This document shows positions 50,500-61,728 of a stretch of 64,000 nt of DNA, in pieces. Below the pieces are notes generated by a model, which made no database searches, had not been told where the DNA came from, and saw nothing but the letters and a program-made list of their open reading frames with translations. The stretch is from Delphinapterus leucas. Lineage: Eukaryota; Chordata; Mammalia; Artiodactyla; Monodontidae. Where the stretch lies: positions 13,909,824-13,973,823 of the forward strand of contig NW_022098031.1 of the NCBI RefSeq assembly GCF_002288925.2, in the 5' to 3' direction. How positions within the stretch are numbered: the first letter of the stretch is position 1; each line of letters begins with the position of its first letter. The position numbers were made by a program, and so were the translations under genes.

Positions 50500-50640
50500 A
50501 TTTTCAGGAATCTTTTGATATCCTATAAGGATTTGAAGACCATTTATATTTCTGCCTCTGACTTAGGGCAAGTTATTTAATCTTTCTGAGCCTTAGTTTC
50601 TGTATAAACAAAAGAGAGATGATGAACCTTCCTCAGAAGG
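50500..50640 (+). repeat. MIR, cut by SINE copy I
   Basis: CTCTGACTTAGGGCAAGTTA and TTTCTGAGCCTTAGTTTCTG, then the SINE. The 3' part resumes after it (TTTTAAGGATTAAATGAGAA at about 50871). Confidence 0.78.
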
Positions 50641-50859
50641 TTTTTTTTTTTCTTTTTTCTTTTTTTTTTGCGGTACGCGGGCCTCTCACTGCTGTGGCCT
50701 CTCCTGTTGCAGAGACAGCCTCCGGACGCGCAGACTCAGCGGCCATGGCTCACAGACCTAGCTGCTCTGCGGCATGTGGGGTCTTCCCAGACCGGGGCAC
50801 GAACCTATGTCCCCTGCATTGGCAGGCGGACTCTCAACCACTGCACCACCAGGGAAGCC
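50641..50859 (-). mobile_element. CHR-type SINE, short form (copy I)
   Basis: A T-rich tail broken by C, GCGGTACGCGGGCC, reverse head GGGAAGCCC. A weak flanking repeat CAGAAG/CAGAAAG. It interrupts a MIR tail. Confidence 0.9.
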
Positions 50860-51174
50860 CCAGAAAGCTATTTTAAGGATTAAATGAGAATATGTCCGCA
50901 TAATTCTTAGCACCACACCTAACACACAATGTACATTCAAATGTTAGCCAGTAATGTACAGCCAAGCATTGTGTGTGTGTTTGGTAGCATGGCTTCTGAG
51001 AGAGAACTCCATGTAACAGCAGTTAAGGAAAATACCACTGCACAGACAGAAGTAGAAATGGTAAACCTTTGCCCAAGGCATCAAATAATCCCATTTAGTA
51101 ATTAATGAAGACAAAGGGGTTTGGCAACCATAGTCGTTTTAGCCCTTGGGGGCAGAAAGATTTGGAATGAACTA

Positions 51175-51325
51175 GGAACCAAAGGTCTGGAGTCTCCAAG
51201 TTATGGGACTTAGGGAAAATCTTAGGTTCTCAGAACCTCAGTTTATTCTTTTCTAAAATGATGATAATATTGTCTATCCTTCTTGGGCACACAATTAATA
51301 TTCAATAAGTATCTGTTAAGAATAA
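51175..51325 (+). repeat. MIR
   Basis: TTCTCAGAACCTCAGTTTAT and TTCAATAAGTATCTGTTAAG. Confidence 0.65.
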
Positions 51326-52149
51326 TGAATGAATGTATGTGAAAATTCTGTTCAAATACGTTGTTTACATGCTAGGTATTATAGCCAGATAGTCACAACA
51401 ATGAAAACTACAATTGGTATAAACTTTATACTTTACAAAGAGATTTTATATACATGGTCTCATGGAGTCTACAAGAAACCTTTCTCCTTAAAGATACTGA
51501 GGGCATGATTTATTGCATGGAACTATGTGGGGTTATAATTACCCTTTGAGTGTTCGAGCAGATCTTATACTTTCTCAGGAGAACTTTCACTGACCCAGCA
51601 CTGTCACTACCTGCTTCCAAAGTTCTCCTCATTTACCAATGGATCTTACTCCTGCTTCCAGATTGGCTAACTTTTAAAGCACAAGCCTCTAAATTAGCAA
51701 CCTGCACCCATGGTCTACAGGGAATGCAATCTCAAACTCACTCCTGCTCTACAGCTTTCAAAATTTTGACTAAGGGAAACATTTCTGAAGGATTATAGAA
51801 GGATAGGCAGTCTATCTCTTCCTCTATATGTTTTTAATATTATCTCTGCCTTAAGCCTGCTGGTCAGAGACCAGTGAAGCTTGGGCCACATTGCTAACAC
51901 CATACTCCCCCTGGTTCCCAGTTAAAATACCTATTGCCATATTTCCCTTCATAGTTAGGACATCAGCCTTTATTGAAGGACCTTCTAAAGAATGATATGA
52001 CACTCAGCATTATGTTCAGAGATATTGTTAAGTGTTTATTTCCTTAGAGAATGTCCTTTCAGGCCTCAGTATTAGAAATAGTTGTACTTTTCCAGACAAC
52101 TCATTTGTTTGGGTCTTGGATTGGTTTTGCTTTGTTTAATCTATTTATC

Positions 52150-52740
52150 ATTATTTTTTATTGAGGTAAAATTCACATAGCATAAAATTAACCATTTAAA
52201 AGTGCACGATTGGTGGCATTTTGTACATTTACAAAGTTGTGCAACCATCACCTCTATCTAGTTCCAAAACATTTTCAACATTCCCAAAAGAGACCCCATA
52301 CCTATTATGCAGGCGTTCCCTATTTCTCCCCCTCTTCAGCCCCTGGCAACCTAATCTGCTTCCTGTCTCTATGGATTTAACTATTCTGGATATTTCATAT
52401 AAATGGACTCATACAATAATGTGACCTTTTGTGTCTGACTCCTTTCACTTAGCATTTTGAAATTCATCAGGATGTAGCATGTGTCAGTACTTCATTTCTT
52501 TTTTATGGCTGCATAGTATTTCCTAGTAATGATATACTACATTTTGTAGATAATTCATCCATTGATGGGAATTTTGGTGGTTTCTACCTTTTGCTATTGT
52601 GAATCATGCTGCTATGATGTACAAGATGTACACTGATATACAAGTATCTGTTTGAATACCTGTTTTCAATCATTTTGGGTGTGTACCTAGGAATTTCAGT
52701 TCATATGGTAATTGTATATTTCACTTTTTGAGGAATCACA
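52150..52740 (-). mobile_element. Old L1 3' end, reverse
   Basis: TTTATTGAGGTAAAATTCACATA, GTGCAACCATCACC, CACTTAGCATTTTG, CATCCATTGATGGG in order: an older L1 subfamily than that at 34408. Confidence 0.82.
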
Positions 52741-53054
52741 AAACTACTAATTTGTTTTTAACCTTATGGATGGATGCTGTTGGTTTACTGACTTGCCATG
52801 TTTCCCTGTTTGAGATGACAGCTAGGAAGTTCATACTCAATTTTGTGTCCCAACTATAGCAAGTGTTTAGGGCTCCATAGCATATATTTAAAACATTAAT
52901 CCCATTTCTAATGCCATCTAAATTTTCTGACTTTATATTCATGTGCCTCATTTTAAAAAGTGATTTCAATTTTATTTTCTCTTCCAAAGATGATATGCAT
53001 CTTTTTAGCTGTCTTTTAATTATTTGGGGAATACCATATAATTCCTTTGACAAT

Positions 53055-53212
53055 CCAAAGGGTAGGTTTTATTAGTTTTCATCTTTTACAAATAAGGAAA
53101 CTGAGGTTAGAAAAGTTACTTGATTCAAGTCTCAAGAACCAGATGGAAAACTGAAACCTATGACCTCAGAGTCCAAATTTCATGTTCTCTCCACTATAGC
53201 ACACCACTTCTT
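53055..53212 (-). repeat. MIR
   Basis: AATAAGGAAACTGAGGTTAG, ACCTCAGAGTCCAAATTTCATG. Confidence 0.72.
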
Positions 53213-53929
53213 GAATACCTTTCTTAATTCATACAGTAATATGTGTAAAAATAAACTTAGTTCCCTCTTTTCTCACCCATCCTAAAGAGGGAGTAGTCTG
53301 TAATGAGGTGAGGAAGAGGACAAAAGCTTTTACAATTGACCTATTTCTTAGTTTTATTTCTACATGCAACAACTAGAAAGAAAACTCAGAAATATAAACT
53401 GATTATTTCACTTAACTTTTTAGCAGATCAAAGAAGTAACACAGTATCATAATGATGGTGTCACTTAACTTCTCTTAAAGTGCCTCAAGGATGTCTTCAC
53501 TAGTTCGATCTACAAAGTTCCTGATGTTTATTTTTCTTTTTAATTGCTTAACTTTTATTCAACACTAACAGTGATTCTAAGGAAGAAGCCAGAATAAACA
53601 GGCTGAAAATACAACATGGTATTGAGAAATGTTAGATAAAATTCTTATCCTATGTTGTTATAAGAATTAGCCAAGAAAGTTTCATAGCAAGAGCATCTGT
53701 TTTATTTTTCTGTATATAACTCAAACAGGTAAGGAACGGTCATACAACTCCAGTAAACAACATACATATGATTGATAATTATAATCTACTCTGTGCAAGA
53801 AGGTGAATTGCTAAATCATGCACTGGGAGTCGTAGAGAGTATTTCACATTAATATGTGAGGGACAAGTGTCTAAAAGTTGCGAGATTTGAGTATTATTTC
53901 CAGTTCTGCAGTTAATTGTAGTAATATTT

Positions 53930-54260
53930 TACATTTTTTAAATTGCCTCATAATCAATAGCACCTTTTCATGGTCTCATTTGATCTTTCCACCAACCCTA
54001 ATAGGCAAGCAATTATAATCCTTGTTCTGTAGAGGAGAAAACTAAGGCTTAAGAAAGTTTGATCATTTGTTCTTTATGAGAGCTTACTAGATGAGGTCCA
54101 AAATCATTCCTAGATTGTCTCACCCTAAGTTCACTGTTCTTTCCAGCCCACCACAATACCTCATATGAGTTGATTGTACTTCACAGAATGAGTCACTTAA
54201 CCTTTTCTCTTTTAGTTTCTTCATCTGTAAAATGAAGAAGTAAGAATACTTGACCATTAA
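53930..54260. repeat. Two MIR pieces, reverse then forward
   Basis: 53930-54155 has CTCATTTGATCTTTCCACCA and AGAGGAGAAAACTAAGGCTT (reverse). 54180-54260 has TTCTTCATCTGTAAAATG (forward). Confidence 0.68.
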
Positions 54261-55037
54261 GGTCTCTTACAAATTCAAAACTTTCTGAAAGTACTTTCGT
54301 ATAATACTTCTTATTGTACATTTTTATTAGACTTATTTATATACTTGCCTTATTTCTCATGTTCTTTGAGATAAGGATCTGTGTCTGATTGAAATTTGCA
54401 TCTCTCCAAGCTCCTGACTTATTAAGTGATACCACATGTCACAAAATAGTATTAGAAAGACTTGCAGGTGACACACAAAGAAGAAATACATTAGGGATAA
54501 GACTCGTATAGGGTTATCTAGAAATAGGAGAGAAATGTGAGTCTACAAATTCAGCATGAAGTTTAAGGAATACACCTGTAAAGAGGCTTATGACCCAGAC
54601 TGCTCTAGAGATTTGGTTTCCTTAAGCAGCAAAAGGCATCTTAACACCGAAGTTTTCTGTCCCACATCATATAAGCAATGGTGTAAAGAGATCTGAACGC
54701 CTCAGTTTATGATTATCTATTCTTTTCAATGCAATCCTTTAGTGTTGTTTTATTTGTTATACAGGAACTTCATAGGAGATAGGCATAGAGAATCATCAGG
54801 TTTGTGTTTTATAATACGTTCAAACTTTGGGTTATGTATCCTTTGATGTTTCTTATCCATCCTTCCCAGAAGCTTAAGCATGGAGAGAAGGGATAACGGG
54901 GAGAGGACCACTTTTAGTTTTTGTTGATGGGATGGAAAGCTTTGTCTCCCATCACTCATGACTGAAACTTGTTCCTGACCCCTGCTTGCCTCTAAATAAG
55001 ATCATTTCTGGCCACCCATACATGAGGAGCATTTCTT

Positions 55038-55335
55038 CTTCTTTTTTTTTTGGCTGCATTGGGCCTTCGTTGCTGCACACGGGCTTTCTCTAGTTGCGGT
55101 GAGCGGGGACTGCTCTTCATTGCGGTAGGCAGCCTTCTCATTGTGGTGGCTTCTCTTGTTGCGGAGCATGGGCTCTAGGTGCATGGGCTTCAGTAGTTGT
55201 GGCACGTGGGCTCAGTATTTGTGGTGCACTGACTTAGTTGCTCCGCAGCACGTGGGATCTTCCCAGACCAGGGCTTGAACCCGTGTCCCCTGAATTGGCA
55301 GGCGGATTCTTTACCACTGCGCCACCAGGGAAGCC
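55038..55335 (-). mobile_element. CHR-type SINE, long form (copy J)
   Basis: TTTTTTTTTTGGCTGCATTGGGCC start in reverse, CAGTAGTTGTGG module, reverse head GGGAAGCCC. No clear target duplication. Confidence 0.92.
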
Positions 55336-55499
55336 CTGCAACTTACATTTTTGATCAGTACTTTATTTGTGCAATTCAGATGTATGTAACTCCAATTCAG
55401 GCATTTTCCCTATATCAAATCCATGAATGTCATGCCGACTTTTCAGTTGCTTATGTGTATTTTGTCAAGTCTCTAATTAAGACTACTGGGTTTGTTCAT

Positions 55500-56670
55500 T
55501 CACTTGTTCAACAAATATTTATTGAGTGCTTATTGTGGGCCAAACATTGTTCTAGGTGATGGAGATACTACAGTGAACAAAATAACATCATAGACCTTAC
55601 ATTTTAGCTCAAGAAGATAGACATTAACAAATAACATGTAATGGGTCAGCTAATGATAGGTGCTAAGAAGAAAAACAAAACAAGGTAAATGGGATAGGGC
55701 GTAAAGGTGACAGGTAGATGATGCTATCTCATGTGGGTGGTTAGGAAGACCTTTCTGATAAAGGGCCATTTGTGTAGGCATCTGAAGGGAATGGTAAGGA
55801 CAAAAACCCAGAGTGAGAATGTGCAAGGTGGGATCCTGCTTTCACAGAAAGGAGACCAACATGGCTGGTGAAGAGGGGTGGGGTGGGGCATGAGCCATGG
55901 AAGACGAGGTCAGAACAGCGGTGAAGAAAGAATGGAGATCTTGTAAGGCCTTTTAGGCGATGGTAAGTACTTTGGATTTCACTCTGGGTGAGATGAGAAA
56001 CCAAAGTAGGGTTTTGAGGAACAGAGCAACGTGATCTAATTTACTTGGAAGACCTGTTGTGTTGAGAATAGACTTTAGGAGAGGAAAAGGAAAGAAAAGA
56101 GATAGGTTAGGAGGCTATTGAAAAACTCCAGGTGGACAAGATTATGGGTTGAAACATAGTAGTAGGGGGTGGAAGTAAGAAGCATTGGGACTCTGAATAT
56201 ATTTTAAAGGTAGAACTAAGCAGGATTTACAGATTGGATGTTAGATATGAGAGAAAGGAGTCAAGAATGACTCCAAGTTTTGGGGGCTGAGTATCCAGAA
56301 GAAAGGAGTTGTTATTTACTGAGATGTGGCAGCCTGGAGATACAATATTTTTCGGGGGGAGTCAAGAGATTCATTTGGATGTGTTATGTTTGGGATTTCC
56401 AAGTAAAAGAGTCTGATAAACAGATGTATTATGAGTCTGGGCTAAAGTTATAAATATGAGTATCAGCAGCATATGGATGGAATTTAAAGCCATGGAAAAT
56501 AACTAGATAGAAAAGAGAAAATGTAAGGGAACTGAGCCCTGAAGTACTGCAACATTTAGGGGATGAGAAGATAACACGAAACCTGCAGAGGAGACTAAAA
56601 ACAAGCTGGTGGTGTGTGAGATAGAGAAAAACTAAGAAAGTGATGTCTTGGAAGGTGCTAAGCCAAATTT
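55500..56670 (+). repeat. Ancient interspersed repeat, longest copy
   Basis: ACAAATATTTATTGAGTGCTT, ACATTGTTCTAGGTGATGGA, TTGTAAGGCCTTTTAGGCGA, GACTCCAAGTTTTGGGGGCT, TTATTTACTGAGATGTGG, ACTGAGCCCTGAAGTACTGC in order. About 1.17 kb with no open frame. Confidence 0.6.
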
Positions 56671-57538
56671 CCGAAGATTCTCCTCATCTACCCTCCCTGT
56701 GGATAATGGACTCTTCCCATGAAGTCCTAAAGTTGATTATTGCCCCAAAGTTAAGGGACTCAAATATAAATCTGAGTAAATTTATAACTAATTAAACTAA
56801 ATTAAGTAAAACTAAATTAAAAACTAATAAATGTTTATAAAGTTTCATACAGTAGTGGGATTATGAATAATATAATATGAATTTTGCTTTAATCGTTTTA
56901 AATGTTTAATCACGTTTTTAATAAAAATTAGCTTTGTAAAAGAATCTGAGGTAAGGTCCCAACTCATCTTTCTCTTCTTCGTTCATATTAACTTATGTTC
57001 CCTTCTTAGCATTTTGACACTTTTGTGTAAAAGTCCAAGTGGTGCATTTTTTCTAAAGGAAAGAAGTAATTGATGGCTAATGTCTGAATCATTTAAACTT
57101 CTTATGAAAAGATTAACTATATTTAAACAAGATGCATTATTGTTATTAAAGTCTTTAGTACCCATGGTTTTTGGGTGGGGTCTGAGCTACAAAACTTATA
57201 TTCAGTAAGTGGAAAATTCTTTCTAGTTGAGCCCAAGTGGTTCTTTAATTACTTACCTAAACTTCTTGGTTTTAATTTGGTGTTTTAGGACTCTTAAAAG
57301 GCTTTAGCTCTTATAGGCCCTGCACCTCTGCTCCTATTTGAAATGCAGCATGAGTATCTTATTCATTATAAAAGCCACCAGACATGTACCTTAATGAAGA
57401 CAAATGTGCAAGTAAGATTTATGTTATTCTTGAGTGTGGGCCAGCATGACAGCTTTTCAAAAATTCAAAAGCTGAGAGGGATCTTAGAAAGTGTGTAGGC
57501 AAATCCTATTGTTTTTAGGTTAAAAAAATAAAGCCTAG

Positions 57539-57768
57539 GGCTTCCCTGGTGGCGCGGTGGTTGAGAGTCCGCCTGCCGATGCAGGGGACGCAGGTTCGTG
57601 CCCCCGTCCAGGAAGATCCCTACATGCCTTGGAGCGGCTGGGCCCGTGAGCCATGGCCACTGAGCCTGCGCGTCCGAAGCCTGTGCTCCGTAACGGGAGA
57701 GGCCACAACAGTGAGAGGCCCGCGTACCGCAAAAAATAAATTAATTAATTAATAAATTAATTAATTAA
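57539..57768 (+). mobile_element. CHR-type SINE, short form (copy K)
   Basis: Head GGCTTCCCTGGTGGCGCGG, end GCGTACCGC, then an A/T-rich tail of AATT repeats. The target duplication AAAAAATAAAGCCTAG lies at 57523 and 57769. The clean duplication suggests a young insert. Confidence 0.95.
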
Positions 57769-57927
57769 AAAAAATAAAGCCTAGCAGGTTATATTATTTG
57801 TCCAAGGTGCCTCAACTAGTTAGTGAGAAAATGAAGGTTAGAACGCAGGCATCCTCAGACCAGCTCTCTATACTATGGAGCTATATTTTAAGGGGGAAAA
57901 AAGTAACAGGGTAAGAGAAGAAGCGTA

Positions 57928-58290
57928 GGAGTTCCCTGGTGGTGCAGTGGTTAAGAATCCACCTGCCAGTGCAGGGGACACGGGTTCGAGCCCTAGTCCG
58001 GGAAGATCCCACATGCCGTGGATTAACTAAGCCTGTGCGCCACAACTAATGAGCCTGTGCTCTACAGCCCGTGAGCCACAACTACTGAGCCCGTGTGCCA
58101 CAATGACTGAAACCCATGCGCCTAGAGCCCGTGCTCTGCAGTAAGAGAAGCCACCGCAATGAGAAGCCCACACACCTCAACGAAGAGTAGCCCCCACTCA
58201 CCGCAACTAGAGAAAGCCCATGAGCAGCAATGAAGACCCAACGCAGCCAAAAATAAAATATAAATAAATAAATAAATTTATATTAAATAA
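57928..58290 (+). mobile_element. CHR-type SINE, long form (copy L)
   Basis: Head AGTTCCCTGGTGGTGCAG, B box GGGTTCGAGCCC, end GACCCAACGCAGCC and an AAATA tail. A weak target duplication AAGAGAAGA lies at 57913 and 58293. Confidence 0.9.
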
Positions 58291-58369
58291 AAAAGAGAAG
58301 ACACTTGTCTGATTGTAACTTGGTTAAGGGTCTCTGGCCATTTTTCTTATTTTATATCAATACTCCTTT

Positions 58370-58550
58370 GTCACTGCCATGATCTCACTGAACAACCCTA
58401 TTGAATGGCAGAAGCAAGTTATTATAATTCTCAGTTTATATAGGCAATGAAATTGAGGCATAGAGTTTCATTCACTTCTCCAAGATCACAAAGCTAGTAC
58501 ATGTGATAGTACCTAGGTCTTCTGAATTCTATTTAATTTTTCTTTCTATA
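58370..58550 (-). repeat. MIR
   Basis: ATGAAATTGAGGCATAGAG, CCAAGATCACAAAGCTAGTA, CTAGGTCTTCTGAATTC. Confidence 0.75.
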
Positions 58551-59054
58551 ATTAATCATATCAGGAGAAATATTTAAATATCTAGCAAAATAATCTCAGC
58601 AAAAGTACAAAACAAAACAACAACACTTTCGAGGTGCATACCAGTTGGAAGACAAGGGGGACAGGCTGATGATGGAAAATGTAATGGCTGAAAAAATAGT
58701 AACAACTAACAGTGTTGCCATAGTAGCAAAACTGAGCAATTAGAAGCATCGATGCAAATGTCTTTGAACAAAAAGAATCAAATTCTATGAAAGAAGTAAT
58801 TTTTGGTCAGTCCTTACATTGTTTCAAGATACCAACTGCACAAATGCAAAGATGAGTAGATTTGAATTAACATCGATTTCTGGGTGAAGACATGGGAATT
58901 TTCGTTCATTAAAAACAGAATGGCTTCAATGTTATGACACGGCTGCCAGAAAAGCTACTGTAACCCTATGTGACAGTGATAAAAGGATGTATGGAGTAAA
59001 ATTCGCTGGTTATGCTAAAATTGTATCACCATGTTAATCTTGGTGCCACATTTT

Positions 59055-59105
59055 TTCTTTTTTCGATATGCGGGCCTCTCAACCACTGCGCCACCAGGGA
59101 AGCTC
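59055..59105 (-). mobile_element. CHR-type SINE relic, internally deleted (copy M)
   Basis: Only 51 bp remain: a T-rich tail, GATATGCGGGCCTCTCA, then directly ACCACTGCGCCACCAGGGAA. Both SINE ends and the target duplication (CTTGGTGCCACATTTT at 59039, CTTGGTGCTACATTTT at 59106) survive, while the body of about 150 bp is gone. Confidence 0.88.
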
Positions 59106-59249
59106 CTTGGTGCTACATTTTAAGAAGGACACTAAAAACCTAAAGTTCGTATAAGAGGCTGACCAGAATGGAAGTCTGGAAGCCATTTGAGTCATTGAGG
59201 AACTTTTTAGGAACTAGGGCATTAATTTGAAAATAAGGAGAATTAAGTG

Positions 59250-59650
59250 TTCTCTAAATTTATTCATTCACTCAACTAAAATTTATTGAGTGCTTACTAC
59301 ATGTCAGATTAGGTAGGGCCTTTTAGGTGACTGCAAAGACCCTGTCCAGTTTCTGCGTGAGTTGGGGAGCCATGTGGAGGATTTCAGATAGAGTAGTGAC
59401 TGTATCTCACGTGTTTTTGAGGCATCATTCTGGGAGTTATGTTGCAAAATAGGCTGTTGGGGGTGGGGCTAGGGTGGAAGCATGGAGACAAATCAGGTTA
59501 CTGAAATAATCAGGCAAGAGCTGATGTTGTTTGGATCAGAGTGGTGGCAGTGGAGGAAAAGAGAAGTGATAGGATTTAGGATATATTTTGAATTTGGGAT
59601 ATATTTCATATATGTGAAGGGGTTTTTTTAGGTTAAACTTAATTTAAATC
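59250..59650 (+). repeat. Ancient interspersed repeat, short copy
   Basis: TTCACTCAACTAAAATTTATTG, then AGGGCCTTTTAGGTGACTGC, then GATAGGATTTAGGATATATTTTG. The middle part present in 55550-55930 is missing. Confidence 0.55.
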
Positions 59651-60136
59651 TCTGTGTCTCCAGAAGATAGCACCAGGATCCGTGGATGGTGTTGGGAGGG
59701 GAAATGGGAGCAGGAGGATGGGATTTGCCAATTGACAGACTTTTCAATGGCAGAGAGAAGAAATGGGGCGTGGGGGCAGAGCTGGAACATGAGTCTCTCC
59801 CTCTAATGTCATAGCATTTTGACTCAGTGTCACAGAGGGAGACAACATTCATAGCTGCGAGAAATATTACAGAATTTCAAAAAGTTCATGAAATTAGCAA
59901 TATAAATTGCAAAGCATAAAACTGCTATTATATTTGTTCCACAATAGTGTAAAAACAATAAATTTTTTACAAAATATAAAAGGAGAAGAAAGACTATGAC
60001 CCACCACTTTCTTAAAGAGTCACTTGGAATTACTAATAACAAGTTATCTGCATGACCATCACCACCTCAAACGCCCATTCATCCCACAATCATTTTTTGC
60101 ACTCTACAACTATGAAACATAAGAAGTAACTAATAG

Positions 60137-60235
60137 GGGAATTCCCTGGCTGTCCAATGGTTAAGATTCAGTGCTTTCACTGCTGTGGCCCAGGTTCAAT
60201 CCCTGGTGGGGGAACTAAAATCCTGGCCAAAAAAA
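60137..60235 (+). mobile_element. tRNA-derived SINE, minimal form (copy N)
   Basis: Head AATTCCCTGGCTGTCCAATG, B box AGGTTCAATCCC, end GGCCAAAAAAAA. The target duplication AAGTRACTAATAG lies at 60124 and 60236. Same subfamily as copy F. Confidence 0.92.
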
Positions 60236-60449
60236 AAGTGACTAATAGAAAAATGAACAGCAAGGCTAAATATAGACAAATATTTCTACTTCAAAATGGT
60301 GTGATGCAAAAGTAATTGAAATGGGACTCATAGGACATGAACACCATACCTATGCCATTTGGGGAAGAAGAATTGAAATGTGGGCTGAAAGCAAGTCTAA
60401 CATAAATGCAAAGGAGGACTCTTAACTAGTAAAGGTATCACAATAATGG

Positions 60450-61728
60450 ACTGATTTTTTTTTTATTGAAGTGTAATTGATTTACAATGTTGTGTTAGTT
60501 TCTGGTGTACAGCAAAGTGATTGCTATATATATATTTTTTTTCCCCTGTGCTATACAGTAGGACCTTGTTGTCTTGTTGTTTATCTATTTTATATACAGT
60601 AGTTTGTATCTGATAATCCCCTTTTGGCCATCTGCATGTCTTCTTTGGAGAAATGTCTAGGTCTTCTGCCCGTTTTTTTGACTGGGTTGTTTGCTTTTAG
60701 TCTACGAGCTGTTTGTATATTTTGGAAATTAACCCCTTGTCGGTCATATCGTTTGCAAATATTTTTCTCCCAGTCCGTAGGTTGTCTTATTGTTTTGCTT
60801 ATGGTTTCCTTTGCTGTGCAAAAGCTTGTAAGTTTGATTAGGCCCCATTCATTTATTTTTGCTTTTATTTCTATCGCCTTGGGAGACTGACCTAAGAAAA
60901 CATTGCTATGGTTTATGTCAGAGAATGTTTTGCATGTGTTCTCTCCTAGGAGCTTTATGGTGTCGTGTCTTATATTTAAGTCTTTAAGCCACTTTGAGTT
61001 TATTTTTGTGTATGCTGCAAAGGAGTGTTCTAACTTCATTGATTTACACGCGGCTGTCCAGCTTTTCCAACACCATTGCTGAATAGACTGTCTTTCCTCC
61101 GTTGTATATTCTTGCCCACTTTATAAAACATTAATTGACCATAGGTGTGTGGGTTTATTTCTGGGCTAAAAAATCTAAAAAATAGTGGATATATGTATAT
61201 GTATAACTGATTCACTTTGATGTACAGCAGAAACTAACACAACATTGTAAGTCAACTATACTCCAATAAAAATTAATTTTAAAAAATAAGAGGGATTGCT
61301 TTTTTTACTGTCCCTTTCTGATATTTCATCATTAGTGTAAAGAAATGCAACCGATTTCTGTATGTTAAATTGGTATCCTGCTACATTGCTGAAATCGTTT
61401 ATCAGTTCTAGCACTTTTTGTGTGGAGTCTTTAGGGTTTTCTATGTATCGTATCATGTCATCAGCATAGAATAGCAATTTTACCTCTTCCCTTTCAATTT
61501 GGATATCTTTTATTTCTGTTTCTCGTCTGATTGTTGTGGCTAGGACTTCCAATACAATATTGAATTGAAGCGGTGAGAGTGGGTATTCTTGGCTTGTTCT
61601 AGGTTTTAGTGGGAAGGCTTACAGCTTTTCACTGTTGAGTATTATATTGGCTGTGGATTTGTCACAAATGACTTTTATTATGTTGAGATATGTTCCCTCT
61701 ATATCCACTTTGGTAAGAGTTCTTTTTT
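60450..61728 (-). mobile_element. Rearranged L1 fragment
   Basis: The 3' end in reverse (TTTTTATTGAAGTGTAATTG) runs to about 60620, then jumps into ORF2 (FSKEDMQMAKRG side), skipping the last part of ORF2. It continues to about 61170, is interrupted by a short plus-strand L1 tail, then resumes farther upstream in ORF2 ([19 protein letters not shown]). The younger L1 abuts it at about 61729. Confidence 0.8.
61183..61290 (+). mobile_element. Very short L1 3' end inserted in another L1
   Basis: About 105 bp matching the last bases of the L1 at 28309-28396 (GCTGATTCACTTTG-like, CAGCAGAAACTAACACAAC, ACTCCAATAAA) with an A-rich tail, in the opposite orientation to the surrounding L1. Possible short flanking repeat AAAAAATAG/AAAAAATAAG. 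Confidence 0.75.
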
